From Mucidula mucida (lineage: Eukaryota; Basidiomycota; Agaricomycetes; Agaricales; Physalacriaceae), in the NCBI GenBank assembly GCA_015501055.1, contig JADNYV010000107.1, positions 58,566 to 122,565 of the forward strand: 64,000 nt of DNA. The letters are read 5' to 3'. A program made the translations under genes and the position numbers. The notes beneath the pieces are model-generated. The model was not told the origin of the DNA, made no database searches, and saw only the letters and a list, made by a program, of their open reading frames with translations. Shown piece by piece: positions 43,481 through 54,986 of the stretch; the first letter of the stretch is position 1, and the number at the start of each line of letters is the position of its first letter.

Positions 43481-46332
43481 TGGAGGTGATTTGCTGCAAA
43501 GGCGGCGAGAATGAAAAGCAGGTGAGATAGGGTTTCAGTCACATTTGTGACCCGCATTTTACGCTTTCGGCATCGCGCGGACAAAACTGATTCAAATCGG
43601 GATCGATGGGAATTTCGGGAAACGACGTGACATACATACATCATGTGCCTGTTACGGGCGCGTCTACAGTATGCTGGCAACTGTTACCAGATCCTGCGAC
43701 GTATCAGGAGTGTAGTTGATACTCGAGTATTCACCCACAAGCCAGTAGTGCGACAATGAATACTAGAGGCTTGCCGATATTATCCATCTGACTTGGAAAG
43801 GTTGAAAGTTCATCTAGTTGAGTCCACGAGGACCCATATAATCCAGAGCCGGCATTGCTCGACAGTGCTGTACGGTGCGCTAGCTTCGGTGAATCAGGAG
43901 TTGTGAAAGAAGATTGACGCGTAGAAGAAGAACAATCTATGGTAGGTAAGCGTATACCTTTGAGATGACAGCGTAGAATGATAGCGCGTTCTGGGGTCGC
44001 GATACTCGTCGCTGGCTGTTTGGGCGGAAATGGACGACAAAACGACAGCAAGGTGAGCGGAGAGCAGTATAACGAGCTGATCCAAGCTTTGAATGGGGTT
44101 TAACGCGCGCTTTCACCCTTAGGCGCGTCGTCCTGTCGCGGTAGGAGGAAAAGAACGTGTGCCTTCTAAATCGGGTGCCACCACGTGAGGTTAATTCCCA
44201 CGCTCGATGCCTGTTTACTATTTTCCACATAATCGACGAGTACTTAGTGACAGACCAAACTCACGAGTCGGACCTCGGACTCAAGTTCCGGTTCTCCGAT
44301 TGAAACCCACCAAAGATCCCCATGCAGGAAATACAGTACAGTAAGTAACCTGCTAACGACGCAAAAATGGTTATTCATGGCACTGCTGCAGTATAGCGAC
44401 TCGGCTGGTTTACCTGCCCGCTCTATCCTGGCTCGTTTCAGACGAAATAACGGTCCAAAGGCGGGGTCCTCGTTTTGCATCATTCACCGACGAACCGTAG
44501 TGATGCAAAACTGTTTCGCGATACGTGGAACTTTGAGCTTTCTAAGTAAGTCTCTTCGCTCTCCGATGGAATGCGAATGCTCGTCTACGATGGGGGGCAG
44601 GTTTGACAACTGCGCAGGCAAAGTTTAACATTCCCGCGGTGGCAAGCGGTGTTGACACACGCTGTAATTATCCTCATGATGAAGTCACACGAGTAGAAAG
44701 TTTGTTTCACCCCATCGTCTTACGACGCGACGTACTCAACTGCATTCAGGATACTCCGAATGGCGAACGCATTATCAGCTTTATCCAATCAATACTCCGC
44801 GATCCAGTGCTATTCTCGTCAGGTCAATGGGGTTGTGTATGGAGCCGTGTCCTCGTTATCCGTTAACTCCGTCTTTGGTTCTAGCTCGAACCCTGGTTGT
44901 GGGCACGGCGAATGGGTAAGCTTGAGTTTCTTCGACGGCTCTTCACGCTCACATGCGCTTAACAGACGACAGACGGCATTAGTTACATCGCTGCCTGCGC
45001 CTGTTCCCAGGTTCGGACGAAAAGTATTGTCTATTCATAGGTTCCAAGTGGTCCTCCACTGCCAAGATGATCCATCAGTACGCTCGTTTCCCGCGACTGT
45101 CCTCGTGTTTCAAGTGTTGTCTTGTATAAATTCATTTCATTCTTGGGCAAGCAACTTCTTGGTCTCGATATAGTTTGAGTTCTTTTCGCCGGCGTTCTTT
45201 ATCCCAGCACCAGCTAGAAATGTCTGTCTACTATTTGGATCCCCTTTGAAAAACTGACGCCGCCGGCGCAGTGGAAAGGGTAAACTGACATATGAAGAAT
45301 CGAAAACACATTCCACCGTCTGAACTTTGATGAAATCTCCGCTCCTCATGGTACGTGTGGCGTACTTCATTCATGCAAATCGCGTGTTGACCCTTCTTGC
45401 AGGGAAGAGGTGTTCGCTTCTCTATATGCCCCAACTGATATCGCTCGAAGGTAACCAAAATCTCCGACGCCACCTTGCAGATCTGGAAGAACGAAGAGAA
45501 TGCTGCTATCAATCAAGACGCCGTCATAGGCACTGGTGTCAATACTCCATTTTAATGGGGGTATAGAGTATGTCACCACCTTTGCGTGGAACGTCATACA
45601 AACTGACGTTGCATCGGCGCTCCTAGCCTACTTATGCCAATGTGCACAGTATTGGAGTGGCGAAAGCCAGAACGGTACCGTCATCATGATGGTTAGGCGC
45701 TCCCGCATAGGCTATCATGACATTGCTTTAACATAACGTCCACTCTAGATCCACCGACCTTTTCCTAATTGCCCTAGCTGCGCCTCGGGAGGCAATACGC
45801 CATACTACGCGTCAGAACTGCTCCTCGCAATGTGATCACCGACAATGGCACCTTCGTTCACGGCCCGCTCTGTCCCCACACACGCCGGGGACGAGCTTCA
45901 TCCTTTCACAAGTGGTGGTCTGCTGATTGATGTTATCGCGTTCATGGTAGACGCCAAACCCCAACCCAGCGGGCTCGTGGAAATCACGCGCAATGGACTT
46001 CGTGCCAGAAGCGCGTTCATATCCTTGCTTCGACGAATCATCTTGATTAGTCTTTGACGGGTTTATATGGGTGCTTGCTGGACCGCCACATGGTCAACAC
46101 ATGGTCACTTTTAGCGCGCCACGGAGGATCAACTGTTTTGCACTGCGATGACACGCTTACAATCAAACTACTAAAAACTAATTCTTCGTACGGAAACAAA
46201 CGACTTGTTCAAAATGCCTAGTAGGTATACAAATATTGGTTAAATGCTAAACTTGGGAAACCTTGAACCCGAGCTATCCCTGTCGTCCTCTTATGTAGGA
46301 CAAAGTGGCACTTACTAGCCGGAGGTCTAACG
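43481..46332. other. 2.85 kb with no firmly supported gene
   Basis: Candidates seen: a plus frame from ATG 44760 reading MANALSALSNQYSAIQCYSR to GCGHGEW with a plausible donor at 44919 and continuation TTDGISYIAACACSQ, and a frame at 45845-46057 (MAPSFTARSVPTHAGDELHP). I could not join them into one gene. 43731-44090 minus holds a Ser/Thr-rich frame with a hydrophobic end. These may be real but unresolved. Confidence 0.3.
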
Positions 46333-47002
46333 CTAGAATGATCCGAAATGATGGGTGTTGGCAGATACACAACCAGACGTGTCGTGGTCTGCCTCACAGC
46401 ATGTCCACATCGACATCGTGTGAGCACGTCCTTCAGCATTCGGAGCTGGAAATTCGAAGACTTCTAGGGAGCCTGCGCGTACGTGTCAATCGCGAATGCA
46501 AAATGCCACTGACATCAAACTCACCTGGGTGGAACACGCACGGGCCCTCAGATAACCGCTTCTGCAAGCCCTCCCAACCATCAGAGAACACTCTCCCGCA
46601 CTTGACACACGACGGAAGTGATACTAGCGTCGGCGAACGTATCTCCGCCATCGCCTGCTCGGCGCTAGGACGCTTCTTGTGAAGACTTTTGCGACGCGGT
46701 GGTGGTGTTACACGGGGCTTGGCAACGAAACTCAGCTCTCGCGCGATGGAACGCCGGATGGTGGGGTTTCCAGCAAGCTTCTCCATGATGGTGCGCAACT
46801 GTGCCTCCGGCGTCATTGCTATGGCCGACTTGAGCTCGAGCCCTGGTTCAGGCGTCCAAGGGAACGCATCGGAATCGCTGTCCGACGGTGGGGATGGCGA
46901 GCTGCCGGGACTGGACATCGGAGAGTTCGTTATGGTTGTGCCCAGATGCAGAGGAGGAGGTGGACACGTTAGAAGATGAGGCCTAGTAGTTGAACGAGGC
47001 AT
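46333..47002 (-). CDS. Cys/His-rich HPG-motif protein 1
   Basis: Exons 46525-47002 and 46333-46472 (52-bp intron) give 205 aa. The N-terminal half is Pro/Ser-rich (PMSSPGSSPSPPSDSDSD). It then reads CVKCGRVFSDGWEGLQKRLSEGPCVFHPG, and after the intron WTCCEADHDTSGCVSANTHH. The order CxxC, CxxHPG, WxCC, GC, H is the zinc-binding pattern I know from small fungal proteins with a C...YHPG...CC...GC...H module. It is paired with the paralogue at 47427-48064. Role unknown. Confidence 0.75.
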
Positions 47003-47426
47003 GGCAGTGGCGAAGACGACTGTGGGTGTAATAGGAAAGGAAAAGTACCCGGAGGCAGAACGAAAACAAGATCGGTGAACAACAAAGAAGGTGAATTTCA
47101 ACAAAGGATGATGGAGGTATTTAAACAAGGCAAGGCAAAAGACTACTTCCAATCACATGGCATAAGACAATAGAACCTTTGAGGGGAGATCGCCGGATGG
47201 GGAAATAGGGAATAGTAGTGGATCCTTGAGGCGGAGGTGGGCATGAGACATATTAATAGGGTTTTAAGCGAGCAGATCCGTTATGAAAGTCCTGGTGAGC
47301 AATCATCAGTTAGAGCTGTCACGGGTGATCTGCTTCAACGTACGGCGGGCGAAATACGCGAGTAGTATTATACAATTCGTTACGAAAGTCGAATGGTGAC
47401 CTTGAGAGAGACCTTCAACTTCACTT

Positions 47427-48064
47427 TCACGATAGACGCGGTTTCTTTCTGGAAACAACCGCTTCATGCATTCGCACTTCGCAGCCCTCTTCAAATGATT
47501 TCGCGTCGCAGCACGTCCACTTGAAAAACTCTGGAAACTGTCGTCGATTGTCTGCAGTATCTATCGGGCCATGGCAGTCCTCGTCCCAGTCCACAAACTC
47601 TTCTTCATCGCCCTCCAAATCACCTGTCAAAATAATCAGTGTCTCAGAATATGAAACACAACAGCCGAAAATAATGATTGCTGACCGGGATGAAAGACGC
47701 ACTCCTCCGCCTCACGCTCCGCGTCAACCTCAAACTCTTCGCCACAGTTTTGACACGTCTCCCATTTGGCTGCTACCTTGCGCGACTGCGGATGGACAAC
47801 CAGGAACTCCTGCGCTAGTGCCTGTTCCACCGCTGGGACCCTGTCAACCAGTGCAGCAATGACACGGCGAAGATGGGGTTCTGACGCGGAGGAAAGCGCC
47901 TTATGCAGTGCGGCGCGTGATGAGGAAGCATTGCTTTCGTCGTCGGAGTCGGCGGATCCGGAAAGACCATCTCGACGAGGCATGCCATGCTCTTCGGAGT
48001 CTGATTCGGAGTCGGTGAGCGTCAAGTCTATGACTTCTACGTTGTCGCTGGAAGGTGGCGTCAT
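47427..48064 (-). CDS. Cys/His-rich HPG-motif protein 2
   Basis: Exons 47686-48064 and 47427-47623 (62-bp intron) give 191 aa from ATG 48064 (MTPPSSDNVEVIDLTLTDSE). An acidic Ser-rich N-terminus contains EVIDLTLTDSESDSEE, resembling a SUMO-interacting motif. The zinc module is CQNCGEEFEVDAEREAEECVFHPG, then FVDWDEDCHGPIDTADNRRQ, then WTCCDAKSFEEGCEVRMHE. The intron sits at the same place (inside the HPG Gly codon) as in protein 1, so they are tandem paralogues. Confidence 0.78.
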
Positions 48065-48466
48065 GTCTTTCCTTGGAGACGTTGAAAATCTGAGATTTCT
48101 CAATTTCGATGCCAAGTATTAGCTGAAAGGCGGACGCGTTACCTTGATTCTGTTATAAATAGAGTAAGAGACTTGAACGTGAAGTGAAGATGGGTGTGAG
48201 AAGAAAGGGCGATCCGACTACCGAGTTGATCGTTGCCGCCCAGCCCGAAATAGGCACAAACATCACCACAACTCAATGAACATCGGACTGCACTCCCGTA
48301 CAGTATCGTGATTGAACGTAATGTACCGCCCGTGAAGACGGAGACGGTAGTCGATTGGATATCATCAAATTATGTACGCCACATATGCAAGTCTATGTAA
48401 TGAACAAAATTGCAGGTATGTAAAAAAGATCTATGGGATACAGTTTTTGTCGTCAGTAATCTTGAC
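48065..48466. other. Intergenic between HPG gene 2 and MFS-2
   Basis: No gene seen. Confidence 0.4.
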
Positions 48467-50234
48467 TCAGTTCGTTAGAGAGTCATCATGTCCGTTTTCA
48501 TCTGGGTCTTCCCACATCTCCATTGGCAGTTGAACCGCCAAGAAGAGAGCCAGGATAGATAGTATAAAGAAGAGGGCGTAAACACCGTAACCACCCAGAA
48601 TATTTTTCTCTACGGAAAGCGAAAACAACGAAGTCGCGAACGCAGGACCGATGGCTCTCGTTATCGAAACAACTGTCTGCGAAAGACCGTTGGTTGCACC
48701 CAGCGACGCCTTGTTCGGCGCCGAAGCAGTTATAAACATGAAGATAGCACCTGCCTCGAAGTAAGCGAAATAGTATCGCGTAAGGAGAGCGACGTACCAA
48801 AGGACATATCCATGACTACGAGAGCGGTTATTATCACAGCGAGCCCCACCCACACTAGCCAAGTCCCAGCACACATGCTAATGACCGGGAACAGTGCAAA
48901 TATCAGTGGATACACCATCATCCCATTGATGAATACCCTCCGCTCGCCGAGAGCGTGAATAATCCTAGTGAAGAAGAGGAACTGATACACCCCACAGAGA
49001 AGTCCATAAGAGCCCATGATGTAACCAATGGTGGAGGGTGGCATGTCGAGGCCGCCGATTTCCCGAGGCATGGCAAGAAAGAGCGGGAACAGCGCGTTAA
49101 AGGCGATGTTCAGGAAAGCCAGAGACACGTAGTTCGATACGGAAATGATGACCGGGAAGATAAGAAGACCGCGAAGTGGGACGGGACCGGCATGTTTAGA
49201 AGACACCTGCGTTTCGATACTGTCATAGGATGCAGAGCGCCTGGCTTTAACCTTTTGCGGAGCGGACTGCAAGAGATCAGACGACCGAGTTGAGTAAAGC
49301 GTTACAAGAAACGCGAACCTCTTTAAACACGAACAGAGTAAGAAGAGCACCCGCGAATGCACACGCGCCCGAAATGAGACAGGGAAGGAAGTAAGGGTAT
49401 TGTTCCCAGAACGAGTTCTTGAACACGCTGGGGAATCGGTCATGTGGTCGGGCAAAGGTGCCGCCGATAAGAGGGCTACAACAGACGTTAGGACGTATCT
49501 CCTGGCGCGTCACGATGTAAGATCACCCCATTGTTGCACCAAATGACCAAACTACTGGCATCAACGCGAATCCCTCCGCGCGATTCGAGGAGTCCGTTAG
49601 ATCCCCCATGACACTTTTCATAACACCTAATCATAACGAGGTAATAGATACACAAGCTGAATTGAGGGATGGGATTTACACACCAATGTTTCCGTTCAAG
49701 AGGCCCGTGAGAGAGCGGCTGACGACCAACGCCCAGAAAGTTCGCGAAAGACCAAACAGAAACATGGATAGCGTAGTGCCGATGAGGCCGATGAACAAAA
49801 CCGGTTTTCGTCCTATAGAATCGGAAAGTCGACTCCAGTGGAGCACCGTCATAGCCTCCGTCGCGAAGAAAAGGGATTCCTAGAAACAAAATGTGAGAAC
49901 ACTCGACTAGAGTCCCTTGCAGCAACGCACGATCAATCCGGCATAGTAGCCTACACGTCTTTCGTCGCCTCCAGTAATGTCGAGTTCGCTGACAAGCTGA
50001 GACAAAATGAGGACAATTCGGTTCGTAGGAAGATAAGTTACTTGCCTGGTTGATGTATGGGTAGATGCTCTGGCTCGTGATGGGTTCGACAATCTGCAGC
50101 ATTAGGACAACCCATATCTGCACCATGGGAAGGGGTGTCGGCGCCCGCTTCCGCCGCTCGACACTGGCCTCCGAAGTCGGCGTCAACAGGCCCGTGGTCT
50201 CATTCGGTTCGTGAAGGTCGTCAGCAGCAGCCAT
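48467..50234 (-). CDS. MFS-2: major facilitator superfamily transporter
   Basis: Exons (minus) 50046-50234, 49931-49996, 49684-49879, 49527-49626, 49319-49475, 48798-49266, 48467-48750 give 486 aa; exons 2 to 6 have exactly the lengths of MFS-1. Start MAAADDLHEPNETTGLLTPT. Helix 1 is VQIWVVLMLQIVEPITSQSIYPYINQ and the loop motif is WSRLSDSIGRKPVLF. The segment MPREIGGLDMPPSTIGYIMG is shared with MFS-1. Intron 1 begins GC instead of GT (GCAAGT...CAG, 49997-50045). It is in opposite orientation to MFS-1, with both HPG genes between. Likely a proton-coupled exporter, substrate unknown. Confidence 0.88.
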
Positions 50235-51694
50235 GGTCAAGGGAGACTTGGGATGGCTTAGCGATGGGAATGGTCCTTATGAGAGTTTTGAACGAGATTG
50301 ATCGAAGGACCTCGATCGCCTCGTGCACGACCTGTGACAATTTTAAATTCGAACCTGACTCCCGCTTGACTCCTCCGATTTTCCATCTGAACGTCGTTCA
50401 TTTAACTGCCTTTACGTCTTGTAAAATTTCTCTATCCCAGGTATCCCTGCAGTCTTCGTATACTCAGTGCTTGGGATATGGCAGATGGTGATTTCCTACC
50501 ATTCGGCTCACGCGTACTTCATGCGCGTTCCCATGCAACCATCCTCCCAACAGTGGAAAAGACCTGCAGATCCCAAGTCCAAGCTGTTATCCACACAAAC
50601 CTATGACCATGCGCTACTTTCGCCGGATATCCATTAATTGCGCCAATACTAGATGCGGCTACGATTTCTCGGCCTCTGAGTGGAATTAGAGCCTTCCGAA
50701 CAGATGAGAATATCCTCACAATGAAGTGTTCTTCATTTTGTCACGGCGCGCGCAGTTTACGTCAAGCCTGTAAGGCCGACGATTCATGGCGGCTTTCTGG
50801 ATGGGTTCCAAAGCGTCACGAGTGTCCCAGCTGGCTAAGAGGGCGAGTGCTAGCACAGAAAGAAATTCCTGGCAGATCAGGGGGATACATCAGTGGGGAT
50901 GATTGCCAAGGTTTATGGCGATCAAGAGCACAGAGCCTTGCCACGCACTATGATCATCAGAGGCGCAATAAACCGAACGCCATGTTGGAGCGTTCGGTAA
51001 ATAGCCTAACGAGAGAAGAGTTATATGTTTTCCTGGAAATAATTCCGAAGTCGTGGCGCTTACCGTACGTGGCGTTGGATGGAAGAGATGATGAAGATTT
51101 GGGAAACTTACATGCCACTTGTGTACAACACGGCGGAACACGCTGACTTGAGCTAGCATTAGTACCGTAAAGGCCGCCGGCTGTATAATATTTGCAAAAG
51201 TGGCGATTGGAGGTACCATCCCGGGAGATGATGGCGGTTCAGATCAAAGTTAAGGACGTGTGGCGTTGAATGTCGATGTCACTAGACCGCTGAGCTGTTT
51301 CGGCCATCAAGATAGGCCGAGGTGCCGGACACATGGACGACATGAGGCTATGATCGGATCCTTTGATGGGACGCCTCTTGTACTGTTTCGTCCACGACAT
51401 CTTGTAGAGCTTGTCGTTACGCCTTTGACCGGGCGTGCTCTGTCTGGAGCTCATAACTGTTAGACGTCAGACTCTAACCATGGCTTCATACCATGAGGAA
51501 CTGACGCGTCCTTAGCGAAACGTCTGGATGTTATTGAATTTATCTAGTTTAATCAAGTCGTGACGGTTTGCATATCGTTGTTCTCGATTTTAAACATATG
51601 TTATGGCGTTTTTGATATAGGTATGTTCCTTCTGCTTAGACAAATCCGCTTCTAATCTTTGTGGCGTTTACGTTGTTAGATTTTGGATACCATA
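50235..51694. other. 1.46 kb with no supported gene
   Basis: Scattered short frames only. It holds the promoters of MFS-2 and of the nucleotidyltransferase-like gene. Confidence 0.4.
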
Positions 51695-53167
51695 ATGACT
51701 CAAAACACTCTTCCATTAACAAAGCGTATGCTGGAAGACCTCCTTATACACCTCTCTCATCTCCTCCCTCGGCGACTTCAACTAGTCGTACATGGTGGAG
51801 CATGCATGATCCTTCATCCTGGTCTTGAACACATACCGACGCAGCGCGTGTCCACAATGGATATCGACTACCTCCATCGTGGTGTCCTACAAGAATACGG
51901 CCACCAAGTAGCGCAAGAACTCTTGCACTGCATCTACCAGACGTCCCTGAACTTCCCCGGACTAAGCGCCGATTGGATGAACGCTGAAGCAGATATTGCC
52001 CTCCCCACTACCCAGACCCATCCGTATGACCCAGTATACCACGCGTCGATCCAACCGAATAATATCAGCCTCCATACCATCTTCACCTCGCCCAATAAAC
52101 GACTCGTCCTCGTTAGCGTGACACCCTTCTGGGGTGTCGCGTTGAAGTTGGTACGCTTCACGAAATACGACATGGCGGACATCTGCGTCCTCTTGAGGAA
52201 CGGAACACGTATGAGGGGCATCAAATGGACCGCCGATGTGGTAGAGCGGTGGTTACGCACCGAGTGCGCCAGTATGCGATATGATCTCTATCCCGAAGAC
52301 AAGATAGAGGAGTGGCAGGCGAGGATCAGAACGGTTGTGGATCTCGTGGAAGATGCGTCTTGGTTTGGGTCTCATCCTACACCGTCGTACCAAGGGGTCA
52401 CGTATGTGCCCCAGCAGCAGGCGCATCCCCCGCGTGAAGATGAAAATCGTTCGGAAGGCAGGTGGATGCATGACGAGTCGACAGAGCCGGATGACTCTGA
52501 CTCGGACTCCTCGGATGACGATTCTGACTGTGCTCAGGATCTACATTTGTCTTCGGATCAGCCAATACCGCCATTTGTGCCGCCAATGTCGTATCTCGTG
52601 CCAGAGCCGCAAAGGAGAATGACTGCCCCATCATCAATTCCGTACAGCTACCATGATCAACGCGGGATTTCGTCTCCCTTCATCCCGCCGCCCTTCCCGA
52701 ACCATCCTCCCATAGAAGCTCCGCGCTCGCGCCCAACCTCGTCGTTGGCGGCTTCATCAAATCCTCACTCCATGCCTAACATTGTATCGCATTCTCTCCC
52801 TCCGCGATCGCAGTCAGTGTATCTACCATCCCACAATACCTTCAACGTCCCTACGCCACAGTTCTCACCCATGCCCCATTTCGTAACTCCGTCCCCAAGG
52901 CCAGTAAGTACACAGCAATCGGCGTTTGAGATGTCGCACCCTCCCTTTGGTGCTGCGCCTCCAAATGGATATCCGACCTTTGGGAAATTATACTGCACGC
53001 CCAGGTCGCGGGGAGTGACGCCCGCACCGTCGCCTGTGATCCCTCCACGCCCGCGGAGTTCCCAGCAGCCTTTTAACTCTGCTGAAATGCCGAGGTTATA
53101 TGATCATTCCGCTCCAACGACACCGTTTATTCCTCCTGCTCATCTTCTTGCCGATCTTCATCTTTGA
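51695..53167 (+). CDS. Nucleotidyltransferase-like protein with Pro/Ser-rich tail
   Basis: Single exon, 490 aa from ATG 51695 (MTQNTLPLTKRMLEDLL). Near residues 30-60 LQLVVHGGACMILHPG is followed by RVSTMDIDYLHR: a GG turn then a D-x-D, the layout of minimal nucleotidyltransferase folds such as the DUF6036/AbiEii type. Conserved-looking text follows: GLSADWMNAEADIALP, FWGVALKLVRFTKYDMADICVLLRNG, KWTADVVERWL. From about 250 it is disordered: acidic run DDSDSDSSDDDSD, then Pro/Ser/His-rich. Catalytic activity is not proven. Its tail was copied at 16951 and 29925. It is convergent to DAO-E. Confidence 0.72.
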   Translation: MTQNTLPLTKRMLEDLLIHLSHLLPRRLQLVVHGGACMILHPGLEHIPTQRVSTMDIDYLHRGVLQEYGHQVAQELLHCIYQTSLNFPGLSADWMNAEADIALPTTQTHPYDPVYHASIQPNNISLHTIFTSPNKRLVLVSVTPFWGVALKLVRFTKYDMADICVLLRNGTRMRGIKWTADVVERWLRTECASMRYDLYPEDKIEEWQARIRTVVDLVEDASWFGSHPTPSYQGVTYVPQQQAHPPREDENRSEGRWMHDESTEPDDSDSDSSDDDSDCAQDLHLSSDQPIPPFVPPMSYLVPEPQRRMTAPSSIPYSYHDQRGISSPFIPPPFPNHPPIEAPRSRPTSSLAASSNPHSMPNIVSHSLPPRSQSVYLPSHNTFNVPTPQFSPMPHFVTPSPRPVSTQQSAFEMSHPPFGAAPPNGYPTFGKLYCTPRSRGVTPAPSPVIPPRPRSSQQPFNSAEMPRLYDHSAPTTPFIPPAHLLADLHL

Positions 53168-53483
53168 AATTTAAAGTCAAATGTTTAGTTCAGGTTTTCG
53201 CACTTTTCTGGATCGCTGCTTGGCTATGTGTACATTTAGTTGCTCTACTTCAGTTGTATTAGACTGTTATCATTTCCGGGGAATCCATTGAAGCCTTCTG
53301 CTTTAAAGTTTACGAACAAACAACCATAGCAGCTCGCCCATTAGAGGGAAGTGTTAAGGAGTACTTCCACCAGGTGAGATAATTCACGCGCGCTAAATGA
53401 ACAGAAGTAAATATGACAGCTCGTAGTGAGAGATGAAATAAATACCAATGATTTAGTCGACTAGCATCCGTTGAATCTAAAAT

Positions 53484-54986
53484 TCAGCCTCCGCACTGAT
53501 GTCGTCTGCTGAGCGACATTTTCGTAGCGGGAAGATCATCTTTTACCTCCTGAATCAACTCCAACACATCGCTAGCACAACCGAAGGACAAGGAGAGACC
53601 AGCGCCACCTTGTCCATAAGAATGGACGATGCGGCTTGTTGACCCGTCTGACCGTGAGCATAACTCACGCTCAACGCGGACATTGGAGCCCCGCAATGGG
53701 CGGAGACCTTGCACCAAGGATGCGTCGGGTCGTACTCGGCGTGCTCAAGGCCAGGTACAAATTTGTTGGAGCGCGGGCGCATGCGTATGATTTCGGGGCT
53801 GTCCAGTGTGAGGTCTAATTCGTGTTTATGTGGTTGAGCCAAACCTGAAGGTATTCGAATGGACATCATGTCCAAAGACATTTACGGGTGTGACTTACCA
53901 CCAAGGATGAGCGTGTTGTCGTTGCGGGGGACGATGAACACGGTGTCTTCGTCTTCTCCTCGAGTGTCATCATGAGTGACAGCATGCGCCTCGGTGACTT
54001 TGGGGAATTTGCTGCCATCGTTGACAACCCGGATAAGAGCGCCGCGAAGTGGGTAGACGGAGGCATCTCCTGCAAGTTCGAGACCAGCCAAGCCAGTGGC
54101 ATTGACGATTGCGTCAGCACCGTACTCGGCGAGCAATTCTTCCTCTTGGTCAAGTAGATCACCGTTGATGCGGTGCGTCTCCATGACCGTTCCTTTAGAG
54201 ACGAGCACGAATCGCAGCCAGTGCATATACGCATAGGAATCGATGACGGGGGCGAGATGTTGAGAGGCGTCGACAACACCGGCCTTTTGATTGACTTCGT
54301 GTGCATTGACGATGTTGGCATCGCGTCTGGCGCCCTTGATCTAGCATAGTTATCAGCATCGCTGCTTTTACAATAGTAGTTAAGAAAACATACATCCTTC
54401 TGCGCCATAATCTCCTTGAACTTGTCCAGCTGGCCACGTTCAGGCATATTTTCCATTTTTTGGTCAAAAAAGAAGTTGGCCATGCGCATCTGCACACCAT
54501 GATCGAGATAGTCATCGCGAGTCATGATCTCCTGAAGTTTGTCGAAAGCGCGGTAGGCGGTCAAACACCAGCGCTTCGAGTTGTGCAATGAGATGACCTG
54601 CGATCCAAGGTAAGCACACGATGATCAAGTTATGAAGACAACCATGTACATCGGCGTGTTTGCCGCAAACAGCTGGCGGGAATTCCCATAAAGCGCCGGT
54701 AATTTGAGATGTGATTCGGTTTTTGGGATCCGCCCAACGCTTAGCGATGAGGGTGACATCGTAGCCGGCATCGAGAAGCGCCCAAGCTGTCTGAAGGGAC
54801 TTTCAGAACATCGAACTCAAAAGATACTAACAAACACCTACAGTGAAACCAGTAACACCGCCGCCAACAACCAAGATGCGCTTCTTCGGCGCTTCTGGGT
54901 TAGGCGTAATGGGCTGGCCTTGCTGAAGGATGAGTTCGTCACGGAGGCGGGTCAAGAAAAAGTCAGGAGATGAGACAATAGACCGT
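53484..54986 (-). pseudogene. DAO-E: D-amino-acid-oxidase-like, start lost and frameshifted
   Basis: Exon positions match DAO-B: 54842-54986, 54650-54790, 54394-54597, 53899-54340, 53484-53844. The start reads ACGGTCT where functional copies have ATGTCT. In exon 5 one C is missing at the AEYDP position, giving AEYDPTHPW and an early stop, while the correct frame resumes as QGLRPLRGSNVRVERE to RRHQCGG and a TGA. The residues of exons 2-4 are otherwise well kept, so loss is recent. Confidence 0.87.

Noticed and set aside
46679..46979. Plus-strand frames opposite HPG gene 1
   Set aside because: Antisense of the Pro/Ser-rich coding sequence.
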